A stretch of DNA of 64,000 nucleotides, from NCBI GenBank assembly GCA_030433215.1, contig JAUIMC010000007.1:97788-161787 (forward strand), written 5' to 3'. Positions within the stretch are counted from its first letter, which is position 1. Every line of letters begins with the position of its first letter. Source of the DNA: Alphaproteobacteria bacterium. Its GTDB lineage: Bacteria; Pseudomonadota; Alphaproteobacteria; Caulobacterales; Parvularculaceae. A program made the position numbers and the translations under genes. The notes beneath the pieces were generated by a model. It made no database searches, had not been told where the DNA came from, and worked only from the letters and a program-made list of their open reading frames with translations. Shown one piece after another: positions 9,701 through 16,783 of the stretch.

Positions 9701-11119
9701 ATGACCGCCCACGCCCATTCGACGCCTTCCGAGGACAAGCTCGACGCCATCCGCGCCATTGTCGGCCCGAAGGGCGTTTTCGAAGGCGACGACGCCGCGC
9801 CTTTCCTCTCCGAATGGCGCAGCCGCTGGCCCGGCAAGGCGGCGCTGATCGTCGCCCCCGCTTCCACCGAAGAGGTCGCGGCGGTCGTCCGCCATTGCAG
9901 CGAGAACGACATCGCCATCACGCCCCAGGGCGGCAATACCGGGCTTGTGGGCGGACAGATCCCGCAAGGCCACGAAATCCTCCTGTCTTTGAAACGCATG
10001 CGGAAGGTTCGCGCCATCGAACCCCTGAACAACACCATGACGGTGGACGCGGGCGTCACCCTCGCCGAAGCGCAGCAGGCGGCAGAGGAAGCCGGACGGC
10101 TGTTCCCGCTTTCCATCGGTTCCGAAGGAAGCTGCCAGATCGGCGGCGTCATTTCGACGAACGCCGGCGGCGTCAATGTGCTCCGCTACGGCAACACCCG
10201 CGATCTCGTTCTGGGCGTTGAAGCCGTGACGCCCTCGGGCGAGATCTGGCACGGGCTCAAACGCCTCAGGAAAGACAATACAGGCTACGACCTGAAACAG
10301 CTTTTCATCGGCGGCGAAGGCACCATCGGCATCGTCACAGGCGCGGTCCTGAAACTCTTCCCGCAGCCGGCGGAAAAGGTCACGGTTTGCGCGGGACTCG
10401 CCAGCGCGGAAGACGCGGTCGCCCTGTTGTCTCACGCGCAGAACTCTACCGGCGGGCTGGTCTCGAGCTTTGAACTGATGGCGCGCATCTGCATCGACAT
10501 CACGCTCAAAAACATTCCCCAGACCCGCGACCCGCTGGAGACGTCCTATCCCTGGTATGTGCTGACGGAGTTTTCTTCGGCGCAGGCCGGCCTGCGCGAT
10601 GTTGTCGAGGACGTCCTAGGCGCGGCCATGGAAAAAGGCCTGATCAAGGATGCGGTGATCGCCGAAAACGAAACCCAGGCGCATGATTTCTGGCGCATCC
10701 GCCATTCGCTCTCCGAAGCGATCAATGGCGAGGGCCTCGGCGCGCGCCACGACGTGTCGGTTGCGACGAGCGACATTCCCGCCTTTCTCGAAAAGGCCGG
10801 CGCGGCGGTGAAAAAAATCTCGCCCGACGCGCGCATCGTCGCCTTCGGTCATATCGGCGACGGCAATGTGCATTACGACATTATCGGCCCGGAAGGCTCG
10901 GCCAAGGACGTGCTTGAGCCCGTGCGGCCCGACATCGAATCCGCCGTCTATGATGTGATCGGCGAATTCTCCGGCTCGATCTCCGCCGAGCACGGCGTCG
11001 GGCGCCACCGCCGCGATAGCCTCGCCAAGCGCAAGAGCGCCGTGGAGCTCGACATGATGCGCGCCGTCAAACAGGCGCTCGACCCGAAAGGCATCATGAA
11101 CCCCGGCAAGATGCTTTGA
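9701..11119 (+). CDS. FAD-binding oxidase, D-2-hydroxyacid / D-2-hydroxyglutarate dehydrogenase family
   Basis: Flavoprotein of the GlcD/D2HGDH family that oxidises D-2-hydroxyacids (lactate, glycolate or 2-hydroxyglutarate). It has 473 residues: a PCMH-type FAD domain (TPQGGNTGLVGGQIP near 85, GSEGSCQIGGVISTNAGG near 140) and the FAD-oxidase C domain with FGHIGDGNVHYDI and SAEHGVGRHRRD near the end, finishing KGIMNPGKML. I place the start at the ATG at 9701, where homology begins; an upstream in-frame ATG at 9641 is possible. The preferred substrate cannot be decided. A decayed second copy of its last codons lies 522 bases downstream. Confidence 0.92.
   Translation: MTAHAHSTPSEDKLDAIRAIVGPKGVFEGDDAAPFLSEWRSRWPGKAALIVAPASTEEVAAVVRHCSENDIAITPQGGNTGLVGGQIPQGHEILLSLKRMRKVRAIEPLNNTMTVDAGVTLAEAQQAAEEAGRLFPLSIGSEGSCQIGGVISTNAGGVNVLRYGNTRDLVLGVEAVTPSGEIWHGLKRLRKDNTGYDLKQLFIGGEGTIGIVTGAVLKLFPQPAEKVTVCAGLASAEDAVALLSHAQNSTGGLVSSFELMARICIDITLKNIPQTRDPLETSYPWYVLTEFSSAQAGLRDVVEDVLGAAMEKGLIKDAVIAENETQAHDFWRIRHSLSEAINGEGLGARHDVSVATSDIPAFLEKAGAAVKKISPDARIVAFGHIGDGNVHYDIIGPEGSAKDVLEPVRPDIESAVYDVIGEFSGSISAEHGVGRHRRDSLAKRKSAVELDMMRAVKQALDPKGIMNPGKML
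11081..11113 (+). repeat. Direct repeat copy 1: 3' end of the FAD-oxidase gene
   Basis: These 33 bases encode DPKGIMNPGKM at the end of the FAD-oxidase gene. A second copy at 11603-11635 matches 28 of 33 positions, including an unbroken GGCATCATGAACCCCG. Four of the five differences are purine transitions or third-position changes, as expected from decay of a once-identical sequence. Confidence 0.75.
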
Positions 11120-11141
11120 TCAGCGAGTTTGCGCTTATTTA

Positions 11142-11167
11142 GTTTGAGATAGCAGTCTATCTCAAAC
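11142..11167 (+). terminator. Perfect 11-bp hairpin downstream of the FAD-oxidase gene
   Basis: GTTTGAGATAG and CTATCTCAAAC form a perfect 11-base-pair stem with the loop CAGT, starting 23 bases after the stop codon. A short T run (TTTT) follows six bases later. It may terminate the upstream gene, although the AT-rich stem is atypical and the hairpin could be part of the inserted AT-rich segment. Confidence 0.5.
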
Positions 11168-11211
11168 CGCCGCTTTTATATCAGTAAGCTCGCAAGCTGC
11201 TAATTCGACGA

Positions 11212-11427
11212 TTATGGTTTCCACCAATCCACAAAATATTTAGATATAGGATGATGAGCAACTCGTATCGTAAACCAAATCAGACTGGGTAGCGCAAAAA
11301 GGAGAATGATAAAGTCAGAAAAGACTCCATTTCCGATAGCGACTTTCGATCCAAACAGTATAACCACCACGAAAGATACAACCTGTCCGATCCCAAAGAA
11401 AATATAAGAAAGAACGGGGTCTCTCAT
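11212..11427 (-). CDS. Small two-helix membrane protein in an AT-rich islet
   Basis: A 71-residue protein of no recognised family. It contains two hydrophobic segments (YIFFGIGQVVSFVVVILFG, about residues 8-26, and FIILLFALPSLIWFTI, about 39-54) and ends in an aromatic WWKP. AAGGA lies nine bases before the ATG at 11427. Base composition is clearly more AT-rich than the surrounding genes and codon use differs (ATA, TTA and AAA are frequent), suggesting transfer. It stands alone, opposite in direction to both neighbours, between two copies of the FAD-oxidase gene's 3' end. It is probably real but without assigned function. Confidence 0.6.
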   Translation of the reverse strand: MRDPVLSYIFFGIGQVVSFVVVILFGSKVAIGNGVFSDFIILLFALPSLIWFTIRVAHHPISKYFVDWWKP

Positions 11428-11602
11428 GCGCAGGTCCTTGCATTCGAAAATGCGGTTATTTCAGCAGCACGCAGTTATTGTTAAAAGTAAGGACCAAACC
11501 GGTGGAATCAAGAATTATGCTGTCTCAAAAGTCAGCGCCGCCACGATGCGATAAAAAATAACGATCCACGCTTCCCCTTCTTACTTTCGCCAAGATGGCC
11601 CC

Positions 11603-11635
11603 GGCCCCAAGGGCATCATGAACCCCGACAAGATA
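11603..11635 (+). repeat. Direct repeat copy 2: decayed copy of the FAD-oxidase 3' end
   Basis: This copy of the sequence at 11081-11113 has five changes and is continued to an in-frame TAG at 11639-11641, so it reads GPKGIMNPDKIP-stop. There is no open gene upstream of it in that frame that resembles the oxidase. Together the two copies bracket the AT-rich islet. Confidence 0.75.
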
Positions 11636-11770
11636 CCGTAGGCGCCCCCGCCTCCCGCACTTGAGAACGCGTTTCATCTGCAAACCGGCGGCGCATTTGC
11701 CGCATGATCCCGCTTGCTGGCGCGCTCCGGCGCGCGTTGACGCTTGGGACAGCGCCGATTATTGAGTCAG

Positions 11771-11790
11771 ATGATCCTTACAAGGATCAT
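11771..11790. promoter_or_regulatory. 9-bp perfect inverted repeat upstream of cytochrome b561
   Basis: ATGATCCTT-AC-AAGGATCAT is a perfect 9-bp inverted repeat with a two-base spacer, located 31 bases before the cytochrome b561 start. It is not followed by a T run, so an operator is likelier than a terminator. The binding protein is unknown. Confidence 0.5.
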
Positions 11791-11796
11791 TTGCGT

Positions 11797-11814
11797 TTGA
11801 GAATCAATATCAAG
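11797..11814 (+). promoter_or_regulatory. Candidate Fur box upstream of cytochrome b561
   Basis: TTGAGAATCAATATCAAG fits the 7-1-7 Fur pattern TGATAAT-N-ATTATCA at 12 of 14 positions. It ends seven bases before the start codon. The same motif stands before the iron transporter permease at 51340-51357 and, more loosely, before its binding protein at 50161-50178, which strengthens the call. Confidence 0.6.
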
Positions 11815-11821
11815 GCAGGTC

Positions 11822-12523
11822 ATGACTGAAACAACCTCTGTGCGCGTCTGGGATCTGCCGACGCGAGTCTTTCACTGGCTGCTCCTCATCCTGATCGTTG
11901 TCTGCTGGTTCACCGGCGAGGAGAAAGGCGCCGCCACGCTGATCCACCGGCTCAGCGGCGAGGCGATTGTCGGGCTTCTTGTCTTCCGGTTTTTCTGGGG
12001 CTTTTGGGGCGGCGAATATGCGCGTTTTTCAAAATTCTTCGCGCCGCCGCAGGAGGTTTTCACCCATATCAAGGAATTGATGCGGCTGCGCGCCTCGCAG
12101 ACGCTGGGTCACAACCCGCTGGGCGCGCTCGCCAGTCTTATCCTCCTGCTAATCGTCGCGCTCACCGCCGTCAGCGGCCTTTTCAGCGCCGACGACGACA
12201 GGACCGGCCCCCTGTCGCTGCTCTTCAACGTCAACCTGAAGGAGCTGCACGAAGTTTCTTTCCGCGTCCTGCAAGCCATGGTCGCGGTGCATCTGCTCGG
12301 CGTCGCCGTCACCAGTTTCGCCAGCCGCGAGAATCTCGCCCGGGCCATGGTGACCGGTGCGAAAAAACGCCCGGCCGCCGACGCCGCGCCGGATGCGAAA
12401 ACCGCCTCCCGCGGCGGGCTTGTCGCCGCAGCGGGCGCCGCGCTTCTCATCGCGGGCGGGCTGATGCTTATGCCGCATCCGCCGCAAGCCGAGGATCATG
12501 AAAGCGGGCATCGCGAAGAGTAG
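11822..12523 (+). CDS. Cytochrome b561 family membrane protein
   Basis: Predicted di-haem inner-membrane electron carrier (PF01292). It has 233 residues with four helices in the core: LLLILIVVCWFTG, the AIVGLLVFRFFWGFW helix preceded by IHRLSGE, LASLILLLIVALTAVSGLF, and LQAMVAVHLLGVAVTSF. Candidate haem-ligand histidines lie at FHWLL, LIHRLSGE, LKELHEVSF and AVHLLG. A fifth hydrophobic stretch near residue 205 and an acidic, histidine-containing tail (HPPQAEDHESGHREE) extend the C-terminus. The promoter holds a candidate Fur box and a 9-bp inverted repeat, so iron-dependent expression is inferred. Redox partner unknown. Confidence 0.88.
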   Translation: MTETTSVRVWDLPTRVFHWLLLILIVVCWFTGEEKGAATLIHRLSGEAIVGLLVFRFFWGFWGGEYARFSKFFAPPQEVFTHIKELMRLRASQTLGHNPLGALASLILLLIVALTAVSGLFSADDDRTGPLSLLFNVNLKELHEVSFRVLQAMVAVHLLGVAVTSFASRENLARAMVTGAKKRPAADAAPDAKTASRGGLVAAAGAALLIAGGLMLMPHPPQAEDHESGHREE

Positions 12524-12582
12524 TGCGCCGCCCTCTTTCGCCTCATGTTGAATTTTGGGCATGAGCGTGTATTTGCGTGTCC

Positions 12583-13401
12583 ATGCTGATCCTTCTCTCC
12601 CCCGCCAAGAACATGAATTTCGAGCCCGCCGAGGGCGCGCCGCGCGCGACCAAGCCGCTCTTTTTAAAAGACGCAGGCGAGCTTTCCGAAACCACGCGGA
12701 AATTGACGCGCGGCAAGATCAAATCGCTGATGGGGATTTCCGAAAAACTCGCGGACCTCAATTACGAGCGCTTTCAGGCTTTCGATGCCGACGGCAAGTC
12801 GGAGAGTTCGAAACAGGCGGCGCTGGCCTTTAACGGCGACGTCTATCTCGGGCTCGAGGCGGAAACGCTGTCGAAGGAGGATCTGAAATTCGCGCAGGAC
12901 CATCTGCGCATTCTTTCCGGGCTTTACGGGCTCCTGCGCCCGCTCGACGCGATCCAGCCCTATCGCCTGGAAATGGGCTCGAAACTGAAGAACCCGCGCG
13001 GGTCCAATCTCTACGCGTTCTGGGGCGACATGATTTCGAAGGAAATCGACAAGGCCCTCAAAGGCCATGAAGACCCGACGGTGGTGAACCTCGCCTCCAA
13101 TGAATATTTCGGCGCGGTCGACCGCAAAGCCCTGAAGGCGCCGGTCGTCACGCCGGTCTTCCGGGAGGTCAAGGACGGCCAGGCGAAGACGGTGATGTTC
13201 TACGCCAAGCGGGCCCGGGGGATGATGGCCCGCTGGGCGGCCCAGAACCGGCTCGCGCGCGCCGAGGACCTGAAGGCCTTCGATCTTGAGGGCTACACAT
13301 TCCAGCCCGGCGAGAGCTCGGAAGATCAGTGGGTCTTTTCCCGGCCCCAACCGGCCCCCAAAAAGCCGGCCCCCAAGGCGCGCAAAAAGGCGACGGCCTA
13401 A
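12583..13401 (+). CDS. yaaA: Peroxide stress protein YaaA
   Basis: YaaA/DUF328 protein, DNA-binding in E. coli, where it lowers free iron and limits oxidative damage under peroxide stress. The sequence aligns along its length: MLILLSPAKNM at the start, GDVYLGLEAETL, LRILSGLYGLLRPLDAIQPYRLEMG, FWGDMISKEID, NLASNEYF and FYAKRARGMMARW. I use the ATG at 12583, matching the E. coli start, rather than the GTG two codons upstream. A proline- and lysine-rich tail (RPQPAPKKPAPKARKKATA) follows the conserved domain and is lineage-specific. The position after the Fur-boxed cytochrome b561 suits an iron and oxidative stress role, but co-transcription is not shown. Confidence 0.95.
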   Translation: MLILLSPAKNMNFEPAEGAPRATKPLFLKDAGELSETTRKLTRGKIKSLMGISEKLADLNYERFQAFDADGKSESSKQAALAFNGDVYLGLEAETLSKEDLKFAQDHLRILSGLYGLLRPLDAIQPYRLEMGSKLKNPRGSNLYAFWGDMISKEIDKALKGHEDPTVVNLASNEYFGAVDRKALKAPVVTPVFREVKDGQAKTVMFYAKRARGMMARWAAQNRLARAEDLKAFDLEGYTFQPGESSEDQWVFSRPQPAPKKPAPKARKKATA

Positions 13402-13702
13402 AAGCCCTCGGCCTCCAGAAAAGAGCCTCGCGGAACCTTTCCGGGGCCTCTCCTGTCATATGCGGACCGCCGCAAATGACCCCTCTTGGCTGTCACATAT
13501 TAATGAAGCGCGCCCGGAAATGGCGGAATCACTGGGGTTTTGGCCCCTTTTATTATTACATTAATGTGACAAAGGCGCAGTATTTGCGCTTTCCCCTTGA
13601 CTAAACGCACCCGGTGCGCCACATTCATGACAGTTTTATGACGGACCCTAAAACAAGCAGAGGCGATTTCGCCCAGAACACGCGGTCCTGAGGAGTATAG
13701 TT
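13402..13702. other. Non-coding gap with a long imperfect inverted repeat
   Basis: No credible gene is seen. The gap holds an inverted repeat in which the arm at 13491-13505 and the arm at 13559-13571 share TGTCACAT and TAATG (the left arm has an extra AT), enclosing 53 bases. AAAGGCGCA and TGCGCTTT next to the right arm form a second imperfect palindrome. A TTGACT at about 13597 could be the -35 element for the small gene at 13703, although no good -10 element was found. Confidence 0.45.
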
Positions 13703-13852
13703 ATGGCGATACCATCGAGCCCAGCAGATTTCGCCGCACCGGCCGTGAAACTCGGCCCGAAGACGGCGCTCGCCGCTTTTTACGTCCTGATCGGCATTGT
13801 CGCGATGGCCGTGGCCATCCCCGCAGCCTTCGCCACCTTCGGCGGCGCCTGA
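13703..13852 (+). CDS. Small single-helix membrane protein (49 residues)
   Basis: A short gene missed by usual length cutoffs. The ATG is preceded by AGGAG at seven to eight bases, and the gene is followed 45 bases later by a strong terminator. The product begins MAIPSSPADFAAPAVKLGPK and has one hydrophobic helix (TALAAFYVLIGIVAMAVAIPAAFATF, positions 21-46), ending GGA. No family is recognised. The good ribosome site, isolated position between terminator and promoter-like region, and membrane-helix composition support a real small protein; function unknown. Confidence 0.6.
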   Translation: MAIPSSPADFAAPAVKLGPKTALAAFYVLIGIVAMAVAIPAAFATFGGA

Positions 13853-13898
13853 TCGGAGAAAAGGGCGCGCCCCTCCGCGCCTCATGAGATGAATGCAA

Positions 13899-13932
13899 AA
13901 AGGCCCGCCTCCCCTCCGGCGGGCCTTTTTTA
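13899..13932. terminator. Bidirectional intrinsic terminator
   Basis: AAAGGCCCGCC and GGCGGGCCTTT form an 11-bp perfect stem around an 8-base loop. It has T residues on the right for the plus-strand small gene and A residues on the left, which serve as U's for the dipeptidase gene coming from the right on the minus strand. Confidence 0.85.
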
Positions 13933-13955
13933 TGCCCGGCGCCTCTAAGGCGAAC

Positions 13956-15107
13956 CTATTGCGCCGGAAGATTTTCCATGAAGAAGCGCACAGCGTTTTC
14001 GCCCATGACGGCGCGGATCGTCTTGTTGTCGACCCCGGCGTCGATCAGCGCATCGGTGATGGCCGCAAGCTCGGAGGCGTCGAGGGCCGTCGTCACGGCG
14101 CCGTCAAAGTCCGAGCCGAGGGCCACATGATCGGCGCCGAGAAGCCCGATCGCGTAGACAATCTGCGCCGCGATCCCGTCCGGGCTGGTGGCGCAGGCCG
14201 CCGCCTCCCAATAGCCGACGCCGACAAGCCCGCCATGATCGGCGATCGCCGTCATGAGGTCGTCGGGAATGTTGCGCGCCGTGTCGCAATGGCCTTTCAG
14301 CCCCGTATGCGAGACGATCACCGGCTTGTCCGTGCGCGCCAGCACGTCGCGCACCACCGCCTCTGACGAATGGGCGACATCGATCACCATGCCGCGCGCG
14401 ACCGCCGCGTCCACCGCCTCTTTCCCGAATTCGGTAAGCCCGGCGCCGGAAACGCCATGCAGGGAGCCGCCCAGTTCATTATCGAAGAAATGCTGAAGCC
14501 CCATGACGCGCAGCCCCCTGTCATAGAGCTTGCCGATATTCTCAAGATCGCCTTCAAGCGGATGCGCGCCTTCAATGCCGTAGATCCCGGCGAGCTTGCC
14601 TTCGTCGAGGGCGCGCGCGAGATCGTCCGCATTCCGTACAAAGACGAACGCATCCGGCGCATCCTCTTCGAGCTTTTGCAGGCGTTCGGCCTGATATGCG
14701 GCGCGCTCATAGATCGAAAACCAGGTGCGCGGCGGCCAGGCCTGCGCCGCCATCAACAACGGCAGTTCGTCGCTGTCGGCGGCGTTCTCGTCGAGATTCA
14801 TGGCCTTGGGGACTTTCGTGACCGCCGTGAAAACCTGCAACGCGACGCCGCCTTCGCGAAGGCGAGGCAGGTCTGTGTGGCCGCGGGGCTGGCGCTTTGC
14901 CGGGTCGCGCTTCCAAAGCAGCGTGTCGGCGTGAAGGTCGGCGACGGGAATGGTTTTATGGAGCGCGCGCGCTGCGGCGCTGACCTCGTAAGCGTCATGG
15001 GACAGGACGACATTCGTCTTCGCGTCAAAACGCTGCGGCAGAACGCCGTAAAAGACATAAGCGCCGATGGCGATCAGCGCCGCCAGCACCAAGCCAACCC
15101 ATTTCAT
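13956..15107 (-). CDS. Membrane-anchored dipeptidase, peptidase family M19
   Basis: Zinc dipeptidase of the renal dipeptidase family (M19), cleaving dipeptides and often accepting a C-terminal D-residue. The 383 residues begin with an uncleaved signal anchor (VGLVLAALIAIGAYVFYGVL). Metal and active-site residues are in place: HxD in VADLHADTLLW near 60, the bridging Glu in GIYGIEGAHPLEG near 180, His in VIDVAHSSEAV near 250, His in VSHTGLKG near 270, and Asp in LGSDFDGAV near 340. The length is normal. It shares a terminator with the small gene downstream and is separated from the glycosyltransferase pair by 51 bases. Confidence 0.93.
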   Translation of the reverse strand: MKWVGLVLAALIAIGAYVFYGVLPQRFDAKTNVVLSHDAYEVSAAARALHKTIPVADLHADTLLWKRDPAKRQPRGHTDLPRLREGGVALQVFTAVTKVPKAMNLDENAADSDELPLLMAAQAWPPRTWFSIYERAAYQAERLQKLEEDAPDAFVFVRNADDLARALDEGKLAGIYGIEGAHPLEGDLENIGKLYDRGLRVMGLQHFFDNELGGSLHGVSGAGLTEFGKEAVDAAVARGMVIDVAHSSEAVVRDVLARTDKPVIVSHTGLKGHCDTARNIPDDLMTAIADHGGLVGVGYWEAAACATSPDGIAAQIVYAIGLLGADHVALGSDFDGAVTTALDASELAAITDALIDAGVDNKTIRAVMGENAVRFFMENLPAQ

Positions 15108-15158
15108 GGCGTCTCTCCGCTTTTTTGAAAGGAAGAGTGGCGCGACGCGGGCAAACCG

Positions 15159-15764
15159 TCAACGCGAAGCCGCAGCCGGCCCCAGCGCGGCGAGATCCGC
15201 CGCCTCGTCCACATCGCGCAAGGTTTCAAGTCTCGCCACATCGAAGGACGCCGGCAGGGTTTTCAACGTGTCCTCAAGCGCATGTTTCGTGGACCAGCGC
15301 ACCTTGTTGAAGAGGTCCGGCGAGGCCCTGCGGCGGTTGAGGCCCACAAGCCAGTAGCCGCCGTCTTCCGCCGGGCCGAAAACCGCATCGGCGCCCGCAA
15401 GCGCCCTGAACGCGCCCCGCAAATGTCGCGCGCGCAAGCCCGGCGCGTCGGCGCCGACAATCACGGCCGGTCCCGGCGGCGCGTCGCGAAAAGCGCGGGC
15501 CATCCTTTGCCCCAGATCGCCCGGCCCCTGGGCGAACCGCGGAACATGCGGCGGCCAGAACCGCACGTCTTCGCACACAGCCGACGGCGGATCGACGGCG
15601 AGCATTGTCTCCCACTCGCCTTTCAGGCTTTCGGCGATGGTGCGCGCCGTCAGGATGCGGAACAGCGCGGCGGCGCGGCCGGCGCCGATGTCCGCCGCGA
15701 GCCGCGTTTTCACCCGCCCCGCGACCGGCGCCTTGACGAAGATGATGACGGTTCCGCGCCTCAT
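15159..15764 (-). CDS. TIGR04282 family glycosyltransferase (DUF2064)
   Basis: GT-A-fold nucleotidyl/glycosyl transferase of the TIGR04282 family, named for arsenosugar biosynthesis though many members occur elsewhere. The 201 residues start TVIIFVKAPVAGRVKTRLA, the family's signature nucleotide-binding loop, followed by PGDLGQRMARAF, VIVGADAPGLRARHLRGAF (with the DxP in place of the usual DSP), and AVFGPAEDGGYWLVGL near residue 130. Its start overlaps the stop of the TIGR04283 gene by four bases, so the two are one transcription and translation unit. No arsenic methyltransferase or radical SAM arsenosugar enzyme is beside it, so the arsenosugar name should not be taken literally. Confidence 0.88.
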   Translation of the reverse strand: MRRGTVIIFVKAPVAGRVKTRLAADIGAGRAAALFRILTARTIAESLKGEWETMLAVDPPSAVCEDVRFWPPHVPRFAQGPGDLGQRMARAFRDAPPGPAVIVGADAPGLRARHLRGAFRALAGADAVFGPAEDGGYWLVGLNRRRASPDLFNKVRWSTKHALEDTLKTLPASFDVARLETLRDVDEAADLAALGPAAASR

Positions 15765-16471
15765 TGATAATCCTTCGCCAGCGCTTCCGGCGAGGCGCCG
15801 AGAAAATAGCGCGTCAGGATCGTCAGGTTCTTGAGGACGCGGCGGAGATAGCCGTCGCGCTCATAGCGCTCGGCGGAAGTCACGGCTTTGGCGTTCAGAA
15901 CATGCAGCGCCTTGGCGCCTTTCTGTTTCGTCAGTCTGCGAATGAAATCCACATCCTCCATCAGCGGCATGTCGGCATAACCGCCCAGCGCTTCGTAAAG
16001 CACCTTGGAAATCAGCAAAGCCTGATCGCCATAGGGCGTTTTCAAGAGCTTCGTGCGCGCCATGGCCCCGGCGGCGACAAGCCCCGGCGCAAGGCCTTTC
16101 GCGTCAAATTGCAGCGTGAACACCGCGGCTTTTTCAGGATGGTCTTTAATGAACGCCGCCGCCTCGCCGGCCCACCCCTCTTCCAGCACTGTATCGGCGT
16201 GAAGGAACAGCAGCCAGTCGCCGCGCGCCGCCGCCGCGCCGGCTGTCATCTGACCGCCCCGCCCCGGCGGCGCGGTCATGACGCGCGCGCCGAAGCCGTC
16301 GGCGATCTCAGGCGTTTGATCCGTCGAGCCGCCGTCGACGACGATCACCTCTTTCACAAGCCCGTCGAGCGCCGGCGTCACCAGCGCATCGAGACATTGC
16401 GCGAGGCGGCCCTGCGCATTGAGGGCGGGAACGACAACGGAGACAAGCGCACGCGTCGAAGGGCCGTTCAT
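15761..16471 (-). CDS. TIGR04283 family glycosyltransferase (GT2-like)
   Basis: GT2 family glycosyltransferase that almost always travels with TIGR04282. The 236 residues carry the N-terminal VSVVVPALNAQGRL, donor-binding VIVVDGGSTDQT near 45, the GRGGQMTAGAAAARGDWLLFLHADT stretch with DxD-like HAD near 95, and YGDQALLISKVLYEALGGY plus LMEDVDF near 170. It overlaps the downstream TIGR04282 gene (ATGA) and is itself overlapped by the XRE gene stop (TCAT on the plus strand at 16468-16471), giving a tightly coupled three-gene operon. Its acceptor is unknown. Confidence 0.88.
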   Translation of the reverse strand: MNGPSTRALVSVVVPALNAQGRLAQCLDALVTPALDGLVKEVIVVDGGSTDQTPEIADGFGARVMTAPPGRGGQMTAGAAAARGDWLLFLHADTVLEEGWAGEAAAFIKDHPEKAAVFTLQFDAKGLAPGLVAAGAMARTKLLKTPYGDQALLISKVLYEALGGYADMPLMEDVDFIRRLTKQKGAKALHVLNAKAVTSAERYERDGYLRRVLKNLTILTRYFLGASPEALAKDYQ

Positions 16472-16674
16472 TCGGCCTCTCCCGTTTCGGGCGTAAAAAT
16501 AGTTTCGATCGTCAGGCCGAAGACGCGCGCAATCCGAAACGCCAGCGGCAACGAGGGATCGTATTTGCCGCGCTCCAGCGAGTTCACGGTCTGACGCGAC
16601 ACGGCGAGCCGCGCCGCCAGTTCGGCCTGCGACCAGTTCCTCTCCCTACGGAGCTCTTTCAGGCGGTTCTCCAT
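16468..16674 (-). CDS. XRE family helix-turn-helix regulator
   Basis: Small DNA-binding regulator of about 68 residues consisting almost only of the HTH_3 domain: MENRLKELRRERNWSQAELAARLAVSRQTVNSLERGKYDPSLPLAFRIARVFG, then a short tail IETIFTPETGEAE. The length and start at MENRLKELR match a common family, so I use the ATG at 16674; the frame extends to an ATG at 16728 within GGACATTAT, which would add 18 unrelated residues. It heads the operon with the two glycosyltransferases and may autoregulate: GCTGGACA at 16720-16727 and TGTCCAGC at 16747-16754 form an inverted repeat in its upstream region. An IS1595 element sits 85 bases before the start. Confidence 0.85.
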   Translation of the reverse strand: MENRLKELRRERNWSQAELAARLAVSRQTVNSLERGKYDPSLPLAFRIARVFGLTIETIFTPETGEAE

Positions 16675-16719
16675 GGTCTTGTCTTTATGCAAACGGGCGG
16701 CGGCGCTCTTGTCAAAGAG

Positions 16720-16764
16720 GCTGGACATTATCCCGCGCGGCGCGCCTGTCCAGCATGCTGGACA
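16720..16764. promoter_or_regulatory. Inverted and direct repeats upstream of the XRE gene
   Basis: GCTGGACA (16720-16727) and TGTCCAGC (16747-16754) are inverted repeats 19 bases apart. At the IS junction the perfect 18-bp palindrome TGTCCAGCATGCTGGACA occupies 16747-16764. GCTGGACATTAT occurs twice in direct orientation (16720-16731 and 16757-16768). This looks like an operator region for the neighbouring XRE protein that the IS landed in. Confidence 0.45.
16752..16759. repeat. Target site duplication, left copy
   Basis: AGCATGCT lies directly outside the left terminal inverted repeat and is repeated exactly outside the right one (18718-18725). Eight bases is the duplication length typical of the IS1595 family. 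Confidence 0.85.
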
Positions 16765-16783
16765 TTATGCACTTAACATACCA
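16760..16783 (+). repeat. Left terminal inverted repeat of the IS1595 element
   Basis: Begins GGACATTATGCACTT and ends ACATACCA. It matches the reverse complement of 18694-18717 at 22 of 24 positions; the two differences are C/T at position 4 and A/G at position 16. The start codon of the first passenger ORF lies inside this repeat. Confidence 0.9.

Larger units (their letters stand above)
11428..11821. other. Non-coding gap with decayed 3'-end copy and regulatory sites
   Basis: The first half (to about 11600) is AT-rich like the small gene beside it and shows no credible frame. It ends in the decayed repeat copy at 11603-11641, which still reads KGIMNPDKIP followed by a stop. From about 11640 the composition returns to that of the chromosome, and the last 55 bases hold a 9-bp inverted repeat and a Fur-like site in front of the cytochrome b561 gene. 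Confidence 0.6.

Noticed and set aside
15159..16471. Arsenosugar biosynthesis operon
   Set aside because: The two glycosyltransferase families carry that name, but no ArsM-type or arsenosugar radical SAM gene is present; the radical SAM gene at 18804 belongs to another family.
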